Assembly (NCBI RefSeq): GCF_002890895.1
Contig: NZ_POUL01000004.1
Span: forward strand, 62,001-126,000
Direction of reading: 5' to 3'
From: Stutzerimonas stutzeri
Lineage (GTDB): Bacteria; Pseudomonadota; Gammaproteobacteria; Pseudomonadales; Pseudomonadaceae
DNA: 64,000 nucleotides
How positions within the stretch are numbered: the stretch's first letter is position 1; every line of letters starts with the position of its first letter. The notes beneath the pieces were generated by a model. That model searched no databases. It was not told the DNA's origin and saw only the letters and a program-made list of their open reading frames with translations. Both the position numbers and the translations under genes were made by a program. This document shows positions 45,593 through 53,486 of the stretch, one piece after another.

Positions 45593-45618
45593 ATAAGGGG
45601 CGGGCCGATGCGATTCAA
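45593..45618 (-). promoter_or_regulatory. Sigma-32-like heat-shock promoter for htpX
   Basis: On the minus strand, TTGAA (45618-45614), 13 bases, then CCCCTTAT (45600-45593) resembles the sigma-32 consensus CTTGAA-N13-CCCCATNT with one change in the -10 box. It is 45 bases upstream of the htpX ATG. Confidence 0.65.
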
Positions 45619-45662
45619 CCGAGCGACTATTTCAAGCTATGTCGCCCTACACGCTGCCGGGC

Positions 45663-46106
45663 TTAGCGGTGCTCAACCAGCGAGCTATCGAACAGCTGCC
45701 GGGTCAGCTGTGCCAGCCGCTCGCTGTCGCCTTCACGCAACGCCTCGCGCAGTTGATGCGCCAGGGTGGACTGGACCCGACGAACACTCGTCGGCAGTGA
45801 TTCATCCCATGTGCCGGCGCTAGGAACACTGCGTGTCAGTCGCATGAATGCCTTCTCGGTGAGCGCCGCCTGGTCCAGTGCCTGGAAATGAATGGTGCTC
45901 TCGAAGCGCAGATAGCCTTCCTCGGCGAGCCATATCAGAGCGCCGAGACAGCCTTGGTGGCGCTTGCTGGGCAGGCCGAACTCATCGGGTTCTTCATGAC
46001 CGATAAGGTCTTCGACGTACAGCGCGACCTTCCGCGGAAAGGCCTGATAAAGAATCAGCAGTCCGGCCGCGGCGTCCCGGTAGAAGTCGTCGATCTGGAG
46101 ATCCAT
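45663..46106 (-). CDS. Conserved hypothetical protein downstream of alaA
   Basis: 147 residues, not recognised. No signal or membrane segment. The first half looks like a small winged-helix-type fold (DFYRDAAAGLLILYQAFPRKVALYVEDLIG, then GCLGALIWLAEEGYLRFE), and the C-terminal half is helical (TLAHQLREALREGDSERLAQLTRQLF). It starts six bases after alaA, so the two are probably co-translated. It occupies the PA2829 position between htpX and the aminotransferase in the P. aeruginosa arrangement. Confidence 0.75.
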   Translation of the reverse strand: MDLQIDDFYRDAAAGLLILYQAFPRKVALYVEDLIGHEEPDEFGLPSKRHQGCLGALIWLAEEGYLRFESTIHFQALDQAALTEKAFMRLTRSVPSAGTWDESLPTSVRRVQSTLAHQLREALREGDSERLAQLTRQLFDSSLVEHR

Positions 46107-46112
46107 CGAATC

Positions 46113-47324
46113 CTACTGGCTGTAGGTCTTGAGGAAGTTGCCGATGCGGCCGATTGCTTGCTCGAGGTCATCGACGCGGGGCAGGGTGACCACCCGGAAG
46201 TGATCCGGCCACGGCCAGTTGAACGCTGTCCCCTGAACGATCAGCAGCTTTTCTGACAGCAACAGATCGAGGACGAACTTCTCATCGTTGTGGATCGGGC
46301 AGATCTTCGGATCGATTCGCGGGAACGCATACAGCGCCCCCATTGGCTTGACGCAGCTGACGCCGGGAATGTCGTTGAGCAGTTCCCAGGTCCGGTTGCG
46401 TTGCTCCAGCAGTCGGCCCGGTGGCAGCACCAGGTCGTTGATGCTCTGGTAGCCGCCCAGAGCCGTCTGAATGGCGTGCTGGGACGGCACGTTGGCGCAC
46501 AGGCGCATATTGGCCAGAATGTCGATGCCCTCGATGTAGCTCTGCGCTTTGTGCTTGGGGCCAGAGATTGCGACCCAGCCGGAACGGAAGCCGGCGACCC
46601 GGTAGGACTTCGAAAGGCCGTTGAAGGTGAGGCACAGTACGTCCGGGGCAAGGGATGCGGTGCAGATGTGCACGGCATCGTCATAGAGGATCTTGTCGTA
46701 GATCTCGTCGGAGAACAGCACAAGCTTGTGCTGACGAGCCAGCTCGACCATGCCTTCCAGCACTTCGCGCGGGTAAACCGCGCCCGTGGGATTGTTCGGG
46801 TTGATCAGTACCAGTGCTTTGGTGTTCGGCGTGATCTTGGCCTTGATGTCGGCCAGATCCGGCCACCAGTTGGCCTGTTCGTCACAGAGGTAATGCACTG
46901 GTTTGCCGCCCGCCAGGCTCACGGCGGCGGTCCACAGAGGGTAGTCAGGCGCCGGAATCAGTACTTCATCGCCATTATTGAGCAGTGCCTGCATGGACAT
47001 CACGATCAGCTCGGACACACCGTTGCCAAGGTAGATGTCTTCAATGGTGATGCCTTCTACCTGCTTCTGCTGGTAGTACTGCATGATCGCCTTGCGTGCG
47101 CTGAACAGGCCTTTGGAGTCGCTGTAGCCCTGCGCGGTGGGCAGGTTGCGGATCACGTCCTGGAGGATTTCCTCCGGCGCTTCGAAACCGAACGGCGCAG
47201 GGTTGCCGATATTCAGCTTGAGGATGCGATGGCCTTCCTCTTCCAGGCGTTTGGCGTGCTTGAGCACTGGCCCACGGATGTCGTAGCAGACATTGGCGAG
47301 CTTGTTCGATTTGCTGACCTGCAT
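46113..47324 (-). CDS. alaA: Alanine aminotransferase AlaA-like (class I/II PLP enzyme)
   Basis: 403 residues. PLP-dependent aminotransferase interconverting alanine and pyruvate with glutamate/2-oxoglutarate. Landmarks are KLNIGNPAPFGFEAPEEI, YLGNGVSELIVM, LINPNNPTGAVYP, the lysine motif NGLSKSYRVAGFRSGW near residue 240 and the carboxylate-binding Arg in DHFRVVTLPRV. Length and order of motifs match E. coli YfbQ/AlaA. It diverges from msrB across a 190-base spacer. Confidence 0.93.
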   Translation of the reverse strand: MQVSKSNKLANVCYDIRGPVLKHAKRLEEEGHRILKLNIGNPAPFGFEAPEEILQDVIRNLPTAQGYSDSKGLFSARKAIMQYYQQKQVEGITIEDIYLGNGVSELIVMSMQALLNNGDEVLIPAPDYPLWTAAVSLAGGKPVHYLCDEQANWWPDLADIKAKITPNTKALVLINPNNPTGAVYPREVLEGMVELARQHKLVLFSDEIYDKILYDDAVHICTASLAPDVLCLTFNGLSKSYRVAGFRSGWVAISGPKHKAQSYIEGIDILANMRLCANVPSQHAIQTALGGYQSINDLVLPPGRLLEQRNRTWELLNDIPGVSCVKPMGALYAFPRIDPKICPIHNDEKFVLDLLLSEKLLIVQGTAFNWPWPDHFRVVTLPRVDDLEQAIGRIGNFLKTYSQ

Positions 47325-47514
47325 GATCCTGAGTGTCCCGAAGTGAAGACGCGCGCAGCTTTCGATGGCTGGCGACGTTTGGCATGAACCCGGGCGCCTT
47401 GGCAGTCTGAAACCCCGCTGCCAGACTAGGCGTCTAAGAGCAACGCATCATACGTGCGGCCCGACTACCGGAAAAGGTACAGATCCGCCTTTTTTGAGAT
47501 CACGAGGTGTACCG

Positions 47515-47913
47515 ATGGACAAGCTAGAGAAACCGCTGGAAACCTGGCGTGCAGAGCTCTCCGACGAACAATTTCAGGTCTGTCGGCTGGGTGCCACCGA
47601 GCGCCCATTCACCGGCCAGTACAACGATATGAAAACCCCTGGCATCTATCATTGCGTCTGCTGCGATGCGCCGCTGTTTGATTCGGCTGCCAAGTTTGAC
47701 TCTGGCTGCGGCTGGCCGAGCTACTTTCAGCCGGTCAGCGATACGGCAATTTCCAGCGTCGACGACTTCAGCCATGGCATGCACCGCATCGAGGTCAAGT
47801 GTGCTCGCTGTGATGCCCATCTGGGTCATGTATTCCCGGATGGTCCGGCACCGACCGGGCTGCGCTACTGCATCAATTCTGCCTCTTTGAACCACAAGCC
47901 GAGCGAGGCCTGA
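47515..47913 (+). CDS. msrB: Peptide-methionine (R)-S-oxide reductase MsrB
   Basis: 132 residues from ATG 47515 (GAGG seven bases upstream); the frame extends further upstream without MsrB-like sequence. It repairs methionine R-sulfoxide. Two zinc CXXC pairs (CVCCDAP and [12 protein letters not shown]), the CGWPSYFQP block and the catalytic cysteine in RYCINSASL are present. It stands 33 bases before the glutathione peroxidase gene, forming an antioxidant pair. Confidence 0.97.
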   Translation: MDKLEKPLETWRAELSDEQFQVCRLGATERPFTGQYNDMKTPGIYHCVCCDAPLFDSAAKFDSGCGWPSYFQPVSDTAISSVDDFSHGMHRIEVKCARCDAHLGHVFPDGPAPTGLRYCINSASLNHKPSEA

Positions 47914-47946
47914 ATATGGTTCGAAACGTGGCAGTGAGGTCCGATC

Positions 47947-48429
47947 ATGCATGATCCAATGCTGGATATTCCTTGCATGACCCTTGATGGGCGGCAGGTC
48001 TCTCTGGGTGAGTACGATGCGAAAGTGCTGCTGGTGGTCAATACAGCTAGCAAATGCGGTTTCACGCCCCAGTACAAAGGACTGGAAGCACTCTGGCAGC
48101 GCTATCGCGATCAGGGGCTGGTAGTACTCGGGTTCCCCTGTGATCAGTTCGGTCATCAGGAGCCGGGGGACGAGGCGCAGATCGGTGCATTCTGCGAGCG
48201 CAATTTTGGTGTCAGCTTTCCGCTCTTTGCCAAGGTCAAGGTCAACGGAGTCGATGCCCACCCCTTGTTTAGCGAATTGAAGAAGCGTGCACCCGGTTTT
48301 CTGGGCAGCAGAGCGATCAAGTGGAATTTCACCAAATTTCTGGTGACTGATCAGGGCGGCTCGATCGAGCGTTTTTCTTCGCGCACCTCTCCGGACGCGC
48401 TGGCAGCGCATATCGAAGCTCGCCTGTAA
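47947..48429 (+). CDS. Glutathione peroxidase family protein
   Basis: 160 residues. The catalytic cysteine is Cys37 in NTASKCGFTPQY, with the conserved Gln and Trp in FPCDQFGHQEPG and KWNFTKFL, giving the peroxidase triad. Cys73-type second cysteine (FPCDQF) suggests a thioredoxin-linked peroxidase as in many bacterial members. It likely reduces hydroperoxides in the cytoplasm. In P. aeruginosa the gene is followed by the thiol regulator ospR; here a DUF815 ATPase gene follows instead. Confidence 0.93.
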   Translation: MHDPMLDIPCMTLDGRQVSLGEYDAKVLLVVNTASKCGFTPQYKGLEALWQRYRDQGLVVLGFPCDQFGHQEPGDEAQIGAFCERNFGVSFPLFAKVKVNGVDAHPLFSELKKRAPGFLGSRAIKWNFTKFLVTDQGGSIERFSSRTSPDALAAHIEARL

Positions 48430-48489
48430 TCTGTAATTCTTGCTACAGCGCTTTGCAGGTAGCTGACGCGATCGTTCTGGAGTCGTTGA

Positions 48490-49368
48490 ATGGATGCCGA
48501 GCTGAAGGCTTTTTTGCAGCGCGCCGATGCGCTGATCACGCGATTGGAGCCCTTGCTGCCTGCGCAGCGGGCACCGATGGATTGGGCAACAAGTTTAGCC
48601 GCCCGCTGGCACCGTGAAGGGGCAGGTGGCTACCTGCAGGCGCTGAACGTGTCGCTCGACATGAAGCTGAACGACCTGATCGGAATCGATCGACAGCGCG
48701 AGCTGTTATCGCGCAACACCTGCCAGTTCGTGAGCGGCTTGCCGGCAAACCATGTCCTGCTGTGGGGCGCCCGTGGTACGGGCAAATCTTCATTGATCCG
48801 AGCGCTGCTGGCTGAACATGCACCACAAGGCCTGCGCCTGATAGAAATCGAGCGCGACCATCTGGCTGATCTGCCCAAGCTGGTCGATCAGCTTGCCGGA
48901 GAGCCACAGCATTTTGTGGTGTTCTGCGATGACCTTTCGTTCGAGGCGGGTGAGGGTGACTATCGGGTCTTGAAAAGCGTGCTGGACGGCTCGCTGGAGC
49001 GCGCGCCCGACAACGTTCTGCTGTATGCCACTTCGAATCGCCGACACCTCGTGCCAGAGCGTCAGAGCGACAACGAAAATTGGCAGATGGTTGATGGGGA
49101 GCTGCATCCGAACGAGGCGGTCGAGGACAAGATTGCGCTGTCAGATCGCTTTGGACTTTGGCTGTCGTTCTACCCGTTCAGCCAGGAGCATTACCTGAAC
49201 GTGGTGCGACATTGGATCGGTTCGCTGGCTGCGCAGGCGGGGCTGAGCTGGCATTGGGATGATGAGCTCGAGAAGGAGGCTGTGCGATGGGCTACGGCGC
49301 GTGGCAATCGCAACGGTCGCTGCGCTTACCAGTTCGCTCGGCAATGGGTGGGTGTTCGCTTGCTCTGA
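48490..49368 (+). CDS. DUF815-family ATPase
   Basis: 292 residues. AAA-type P-loop at residues 93-100 (GARGTGKS), Walker B FVVFCDDLSFEAGEGDYRVLKSVLDG, a sensor-1-like stretch NVLLYATSNRRHLVPE and sensor-2-like basic residues near the end (RNGRCAYQFARQW). The DUF815 family is a stand-alone ATPase whose substrate is not known. The N-terminal 60 residues are helical. It begins 60 bases after the glutathione peroxidase gene; a functional link is not shown. Confidence 0.88.
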   Translation: MDAELKAFLQRADALITRLEPLLPAQRAPMDWATSLAARWHREGAGGYLQALNVSLDMKLNDLIGIDRQRELLSRNTCQFVSGLPANHVLLWGARGTGKSSLIRALLAEHAPQGLRLIEIERDHLADLPKLVDQLAGEPQHFVVFCDDLSFEAGEGDYRVLKSVLDGSLERAPDNVLLYATSNRRHLVPERQSDNENWQMVDGELHPNEAVEDKIALSDRFGLWLSFYPFSQEHYLNVVRHWIGSLAAQAGLSWHWDDELEKEAVRWATARGNRNGRCAYQFARQWVGVRLL

Positions 49369-49521
49369 GGATTGGCAAGCCTTGTCGCATTCGTTGTGAA
49401 GGCGGCCCGATCTGATGAGCTCAGCCTAGACGACCTGCCTGGAGATGCGCCTCCATAGCTATTGCACAACGGATGTATCAGATGGCCACGAGGCAAGGCT
49501 TGTTGATTTTTGCCCTGGAGT

Positions 49522-49572
49522 GGGCGGCTTTGCTGAAGGGCCGCCCAGTGGTAGCCACTTTAGTGGCAACCA
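49522..49572 (-). other. Two adjacent hairpins after the GST gene
   Basis: GGGCGGC (49522-49528) pairs with GCCGCCC (49540-49546), and TGGTAGCCAC (49549-49558) pairs with GTGGCAACCA (49563-49572) with one A-A mismatch. They lie beyond the GST stop at 49590 and may end its transcript. No strong T run. The rest of 49369-49589 shows no gene. Confidence 0.5.
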
Positions 49573-49589
49573 GGCGGCGCAGATCAGCC

Positions 49590-50273
49590 TCAGTTTGCGG
49601 GTGTTTGCGTTTTCCCCATGTCGATGAGCTTTGCTGCCATGCGTTGCTCACCGGGCAACACGTTCTCAACAGACGCGCGCGCCTTCATTCGTGAGTAGTG
49701 CGCGGCAAGCGCTGGCCAACGACCCGCGTCTACTACTTCGCCGCCGTGTTCCATGTTGATCAGCTGGCATGCAACGGCAATGTCCGCCATCGAGAGTCGC
49801 TCGCCAGTGAAAAAGACTTTCTCCCCCAGCTGCCGTTCGAGGTAGTCGAAGTGCGGTGGCAGCTTCTCGTTCAAGGCGGCCTGCACGGTTTCCTCGTTAC
49901 AGGGCTTGCCCGAACTGGGCTTCAGCACACGGTTGCGGAAAACTCCGAACGTCGTCAGCGGTGCGAGTTCGTAATCGGCGTATTTTTCCAGCCAGCGTAT
50001 ATGTGCCCGGCCGGCCGGGTTGTCGCCGCACAGCCGCACGGTTTGTTCGTAGGCTTCATCGAGGTACTGACAGATCACGCTGGAGTCAGCAAGACAGAGC
50101 TCCCCATCCTTCATGGCAGGAATGCGGCCGAGTGGGTTGAGCTGCAGATACCATTCCGGTGGGGTGAACGGCATGACGAATTCGAGCCCATAATCCAATC
50201 CTTTTTCCTGTAAGCAAAGGCGCACTTTGCGAACGAAGGGCGATAGGGGGGCACCGAATACGGTTATGGGCAT
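49590..50273 (-). CDS. Glutathione S-transferase family protein
   Basis: 227 residues from ATG 50273 (GGAG nine bases upstream). N-terminal thioredoxin-like domain with VFGAPLSPFVRKVRLCLQEKGL and the cis-Pro/Ser-binding motif NPLGRIPAMKDGELCLADSSVICQYLDE. The C-terminal helical domain has the GERLSMADIAVACQLIN N-capping box. It probably conjugates or reduces small electrophiles with glutathione; the substrate is not predictable. Confidence 0.92.
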   Translation of the reverse strand: MPITVFGAPLSPFVRKVRLCLQEKGLDYGLEFVMPFTPPEWYLQLNPLGRIPAMKDGELCLADSSVICQYLDEAYEQTVRLCGDNPAGRAHIRWLEKYADYELAPLTTFGVFRNRVLKPSSGKPCNEETVQAALNEKLPPHFDYLERQLGEKVFFTGERLSMADIAVACQLINMEHGGEVVDAGRWPALAAHYSRMKARASVENVLPGEQRMAAKLIDMGKTQTPAN

Positions 50274-50368
50274 AGCGAGTTCTCCACCAAGGCAGGGAGG
50301 CAACCGCCAGACGTGAGAGGATCAAGTGCATGGCGCGATGGCGCCGTCTCTTTTTGTCCGGTCAGTGC

Positions 50369-51136
50369 CTAGTAGATGTTGTTTTTCTTCCAGTCGTCTT
50401 CGCTTTCAAGGCTCTTCAAACCTTCGGCCAGCTCGCTTGGTTCGTCAAGCTTCGGCTGTTGTTGCGTCTGCTCGAGCTTATTGGCGTGGCTGTAGCTTGC
50501 TTCGAGCTTGCTCAGTTGGGCTTGATACTCGGCCGGGTTGGGTTGCTTGCGGATGTGCTGGATGCCGCGCTCGAATGCCAGGCGTGCCTTGTGCGCGCTG
50601 CCCTGTTGAAGCGCCTGCTGGCCAACATTGCTGAAGTATTCCACATGCAAGATCACCATCATCCGCTGGATCTGTTGAATCCAGCGCTTGGCGGCAGCCG
50701 TTTCCAGCTGGTTCTGCTTGGCAGCCCAAACGATCTGGGTATGCAGGTCTTCCATCAGCAAGCGAATCTCCTTCGCTTGGGCTTCGGTGGTGATCCTGAC
50801 TGGCGCGTTTTCCACAGGTATATCCTCACCCTTGGCAACAGCGCTACGCAGAGCGGCTACCCGAGGTTCGAGCGTGGCGTTCTTCTTGTCTAGGGGAAGA
50901 AGTTGTTCGGCCAGACCCAGCTCCAGGCGTGTCAGCAACAGCTTGAGCTCCGGCGTCATCATCTGGCCTGGGATGCTCGCGGAAAGATTGGCACAGCGGC
51001 GCATACGGTCGCTGAGCTCGGCGCGTATGCGCGCCTTTTCCAGACTGTTCTTTTCAACGATCTGATTGATGACGCCGATTGCAATCAGGATGAACAGGCC
51101 GGCGATGACCAATCCAGTAATCAGAACTGGGGACAC
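50369..51136 (-). CDS. Membrane-anchored coiled-coil protein, function unknown
   Basis: 255 residues from GTG 51136, which has AGAGAGG eight bases upstream. A TTG at 51205 would add 23 residues but has no ribosome site. One N-terminal membrane segment (VLITGLVIAGLFILIAIGVI) is followed by a long charged helical region and a TPR-like part near residues 165-210 (SNVGQQALQQGSAHKARLAFERGIQHI). The C-terminus is acidic and ends DDWKKNNIY. Not recognised as a named family; possibly a periplasmic scaffold. It diverges from the tRNA genes. Confidence 0.75.
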   Translation of the reverse strand: MSPVLITGLVIAGLFILIAIGVINQIVEKNSLEKARIRAELSDRMRRCANLSASIPGQMMTPELKLLLTRLELGLAEQLLPLDKKNATLEPRVAALRSAVAKGEDIPVENAPVRITTEAQAKEIRLLMEDLHTQIVWAAKQNQLETAAAKRWIQQIQRMMVILHVEYFSNVGQQALQQGSAHKARLAFERGIQHIRKQPNPAEYQAQLSKLEASYSHANKLEQTQQQPKLDEPSELAEGLKSLESEDDWKKNNIY

Positions 51137-51248
51137 GAAACGCACCTCTCTGACCGAGCGATTTTTTCCGAGTGTAGAGCGTTGGGTGGCAAGCTGATAG
51201 CTCAACGCTGGCTAGACGTTAGGTTCATAAAATATTTGCAGATGGTGC

Positions 51249-51277
51249 TTGACGACCTTGTTAGACGTCCATAGAAT
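51249..51277 (+). promoter_or_regulatory. Sigma-70 promoter for tRNA-Glu and tRNA-Gly
   Basis: TTGACG (51249-51254), 17-base spacer, TAGAAT (51272-51277), followed by a GCGCGCC discriminator of the kind linked to stringent control of stable RNA. It is 74 bases upstream of the first tRNA. Confidence 0.88.
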
Positions 51278-51350
51278 GCGCGCCACTTGCAGCGTGAAGC
51301 TCTAAAGCGAAACGTTGAAAGCCGGATAAAAGCAGTAGCTTCCGGGCAGC

Positions 51351-51426
51351 GTCCCCTTCGTCTAGTGGCCTAGGACACCGCCCTTTCACGGCGGTAACAG
51401 GGGTTCGAGTCCCCTAGGGGACGCCA
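51351..51426 (+). tRNA. tRNA-Glu (anticodon TTC)
   Basis: 76 bases. Acceptor stem GTCCCCT with AGGGGAC, anticodon stem CCGCC/GGCGG with loop CTTTCAC (TTC at 51385-51387), T arm with GGTTCGAGTCC, and encoded CCA. It carries glutamate to GAA/GAG codons. Confidence 0.97.
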
Positions 51427-51442
51427 TTTTTGTGGTAGATAC

Positions 51443-51518
<76 letters not shown>

Positions 51519-51559
51519 AATTTGCTTCGGGTCTTCTTAGAAGATATCGAAGCGCGAAG

Positions 51560-51583
51560 AAGCGACCTTAGGGTCGCTTTTTT
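51560..51583 (+). terminator. Rho-independent terminator of the tRNA operon
   Basis: AAGCGACC and GGTCGCTT form an 8-bp stem with a TTAG loop, followed by T residues to 51583, 42 bases after the tRNA-Gly CCA end. Confidence 0.92.
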
Positions 51584-51717
51584 CGTTTCTGCCAATCAAT
51601 CAGCCGATTGTCCATAGCCTCTGCAGAAATCTGGATTGTCAGGGGTTCGCCTACTGACGCCTCCTGGCGCTCGAGACATTGGGCCATACACAGGCCCAGC
51701 GTTTGAGCACTTCACTG

Positions 51718-52008
51718 TCAGGTGTACTTGGTAAAAATGCTGCGCACACGCGCCAGCGTCTCGCCAGTGTCCTGAGTCTGATCGTGCATGGCCTCTTCGA
51801 TCAGGCAAGTCAGCATCAGCCGATAGGCTTTATCCAGCGCGCTGCGAGCAGCAGAGAACTGCTGTGCTATCGCTTCGCAATCCTCGCCACGCTTGATCAT
51901 TGCCTGGATGCCTCGCACCTGTCCCTCCACCCTCGCGAGCCGTTTCAACATGGCCTGCTGTTGTTCCTGTAGCTGTAGGGCTTCGGCGGGGGTTATCTGG
52001 TCATTCAT
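51718..52008 (-). CDS. CsoR/FrmR-family (DUF156) repressor, probable sulfur sensor
   Basis: 96 residues from ATG 52008. An all-helical CsoR-type repressor: MLKRLARVEGQVRGIQAMIKRGEDC, then QQFSAARSALDKAYRLMLTCLIEEA. Cys44 is at the standard first position. The usual His and Cys at +25 and +29 are replaced by Leu69 and Ala73, while a second cysteine sits at +24 (Cys68). That rules against a normal Cu(I)-CsoR and differs from CstR (C-x28-C), though a two-cysteine persulfide or disulfide sensor is plausible. Divergent to the yeeE pair and near the SQR/persulfide dioxygenase genes, it is their likely regulator (inferred). Confidence 0.85.
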   Translation of the reverse strand: MNDQITPAEALQLQEQQQAMLKRLARVEGQVRGIQAMIKRGEDCEAIAQQFSAARSALDKAYRLMLTCLIEEAMHDQTQDTGETLARVRSIFTKYT

Positions 52009-52330
52009 GCTGATACCTGGCGTCACGGAAAGGGCGTCTGCTGACAAGCTCGGTCACCAGCATTTGTCAGCCTGGCATACCCATCGCTGCATGCTAGCGA
52101 TGCCACTGCATACGGCCAACTTCTTTCGATCCACCAACTCTGACAATATATTGATAAATATATTGTAATGAGATTAACTATAGCCATCTGCGCTGGCGGA
52201 TCTCACATGCCTTAAAGCTGATGCCGGCATTCTTCGGCGTTAGACGTTAGAGCGAACAGCCCCGTCGAAGAGCCGGATTCGGCGGGGTGGTCGAGATTAC
52301 GTCCCACTGTCTCTTGTTTCGGAACTAGCT
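52009..52330 (+). promoter_or_regulatory. 322-bp divergent control region of the sulfur island
   Basis: No gene seen. It holds GGCATACCC at 52074-52082, whose complement GGGTATGCC also occurs before the persulfide dioxygenase gene; an inverted repeat CATCGCT/AGCGATG at 52082-52102; a perfect AT-rich palindrome at 52144-52165; and a GC-rich hairpin at 52260-52287 in the probable leader of the yeeE genes (CCCCGTCGAA with TTCGGCGGGG). A possible promoter is TTGATA (52151-52156) with a poor -10 around TTAACT/TAACTAT, overlapping the palindrome. Confidence 0.6.
52144..52165. promoter_or_regulatory. AT-rich perfect palindrome, candidate operator
   Basis: CAATATATT (52144-52152), spacer GATA, AATATATTG (52157-52165): a perfect 9-bp inverted repeat. 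AT-rich palindromes of this kind suit ArsR-type sulfide regulators such as BigR, but no ArsR gene is visible in the window. The binding protein is unknown. Confidence 0.6.
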
Positions 52331-52765
52331 ATGACGATCGATTGGGGCAACTTCACTCCTTGGACCTCGCTGGCGGGCGGCGTGCTGATTGGTGCCGCGG
52401 CTGGGCTGTTCGCACTCCTCAATGGCCGTATCGCTGGGATTAGCGGTCTGCTTGCCAGCTTGCTGGAGCGCGATGCCGAAGGGCGAGGGGAGAAGTTGGT
52501 GTTCATTCTTGGCGTATTGCTGGCGCCATTGTTGTGGGTCTCGTTTACTGCTTTGCCAGCCCTGGAATTTCAGTCGGGTTGGCTTGGACTGCTGGCGGCC
52601 GGACTGTTGGTTGGTATCGGCACGCGCTACGGCGCCGGTTGCACCAGTGGCCACGGAGTGTGCGGCATTTCCCGGCTTTCACCTCGCTCGATCGTGGCGA
52701 CGCTGACATTCATGGCTGCCGGTTTCGCCACAGTCTTTGTCCTTCGTCATCTCCTTGGGGCCTGA
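52331..52765 (+). CDS. YeeE/YedE-family transporter, first half
   Basis: 144 residues, about four hydrophobic segments. The signature loop [23 protein letters not shown] contains Cys104 and Cys111. YeeE/YedE proteins (TsuA type) take up thiosulfate or sulfur compounds through a cysteine relay; full-length members are about twice this size, so this is one half of a split transporter with the next gene. The second half starts two bases after this stop. Confidence 0.9.
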   Translation: MTIDWGNFTPWTSLAGGVLIGAAAGLFALLNGRIAGISGLLASLLERDAEGRGEKLVFILGVLLAPLLWVSFTALPALEFQSGWLGLLAAGLLVGIGTRYGAGCTSGHGVCGISRLSPRSIVATLTFMAAGFATVFVLRHLLGA

Positions 52766-52767
52766 AT

Positions 52768-53187
52768 ATGCGCAAGCTGAGCTCGTTTGCCGCCGGCCTG
52801 TTGTTCGGGCTGGGGTTGTTGCTTTCGGGTATGGCCAACCCTGCCAAGGTCATCGGGTTCCTCGATCTGTTCGGTGCCTGGGATCCATCGCTGGCGTTGG
52901 TCATGGCTGGTGCGATCGGTACCGCGCTGGTGCCTTTCAGTTTGGCCAAGGCGCGCCGGCGCTCATTGCTCAATGCCCCGATGCAATTGCCCAGCAAACG
53001 CGAAGTCGACAGGCGCCTGATTGGCGGCAGTCTGCTATTCGGTATCGGCTGGGGCATTGCCGGTATTTGTCCGGGCCCGGCGATAGCCGTGTTGCTCAGT
53101 GGACACTGGCAGGTGCTCTTGTTTGTCCTTGCCATGCTTGGCGGGATGCTGCTGTTCTCCGCGCTGGAACGCCGGCGCGTTTGCTGA
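52768..53187 (+). CDS. YeeE/YedE-family transporter, second half
   Basis: 139 residues from ATG 52768; the same frame is open upstream inside the previous gene but is not protein-like there. Hydrophobic segments include FAAGLLFGLGLLLSGMANPAKVIGFLD and LLFGIGWGIAGICPGPAIAVLL, with the conserved Cys101 in GICPGPA. It complements the CTSGHGVCG half encoded just upstream. The pair probably forms one sulfur-compound permease in the inner membrane. Confidence 0.9.
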   Translation: MRKLSSFAAGLLFGLGLLLSGMANPAKVIGFLDLFGAWDPSLALVMAGAIGTALVPFSLAKARRRSLLNAPMQLPSKREVDRRLIGGSLLFGIGWGIAGICPGPAIAVLLSGHWQVLLFVLAMLGGMLLFSALERRRVC

Positions 53188-53200
53188 CCGGGAGGTCATT

Positions 53201-53401
53201 ATGAAAACCAACGTTGGAACTATCGACCGCACACTGCGGATCGTCATCGGCCTCACACTCATCGGCCTGTCACTGGCCGGAGTAATCGGCGTGTGGGGAT
53301 GGATCGGGCTGGTACCGCTCGCCACCGGCCTTTTCCGCTTCTGCCCGGCTTATACGCTGTTCGGCATCAAGACGTGCAAGGCATGCAGTCCCAAGCCCTG
53401 A
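53201..53401 (+). CDS. DUF2892 small membrane protein
   Basis: 66 residues from ATG 53201, with GGAGG five bases upstream. The typical DUF2892 opening NVGTIDRTLRIVIGLTLIGLSL, two hydrophobic segments, and a cysteine-rich end (FRFCPAYTLFGIKTCKAC). These small proteins often sit beside rhodanese and YeeE genes; the cysteines may hold sulfane sulfur, but that is untested. It is the last gene of the short plus-strand unit. Confidence 0.88.
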   Translation: MKTNVGTIDRTLRIVIGLTLIGLSLAGVIGVWGWIGLVPLATGLFRFCPAYTLFGIKTCKACSPKP

Positions 53402-53430
53402 TCTGGGAAGCAGAGGCGGGACCACCCGGC

Positions 53431-53458
53431 AGAAGACCGACGGCGACGTCGGTTTTCT
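53431..53458. terminator. Terminator between the two sulfur-island transcripts
   Basis: ACCGACG (53436-53442) with CGTCGGT (53447-53453) closes a GCGA tetraloop, and the flanks extend the helix (AGAAG with TTTTCT). The plus side carries TTTTC. It lies between the convergent DUF2892 and rhodanese genes and may work in both directions. Confidence 0.8.
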
Positions 53459-53486
53459 GCATTATGGATATGCTGATCTTGCGTGG

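Noticed and set aside
46290..47387. A 365-codon open frame on the plus strand opposite alaA
   Set aside because: Fully antisense to a gene with clear PLP-aminotransferase motifs; composition is that of a GC-rich shadow frame and there is no ribosome site.
49473..49694. A 73-codon plus-strand frame overlapping the end of the GST gene
   Set aside because: No ribosome site; runs through the two hairpins after the GST stop.
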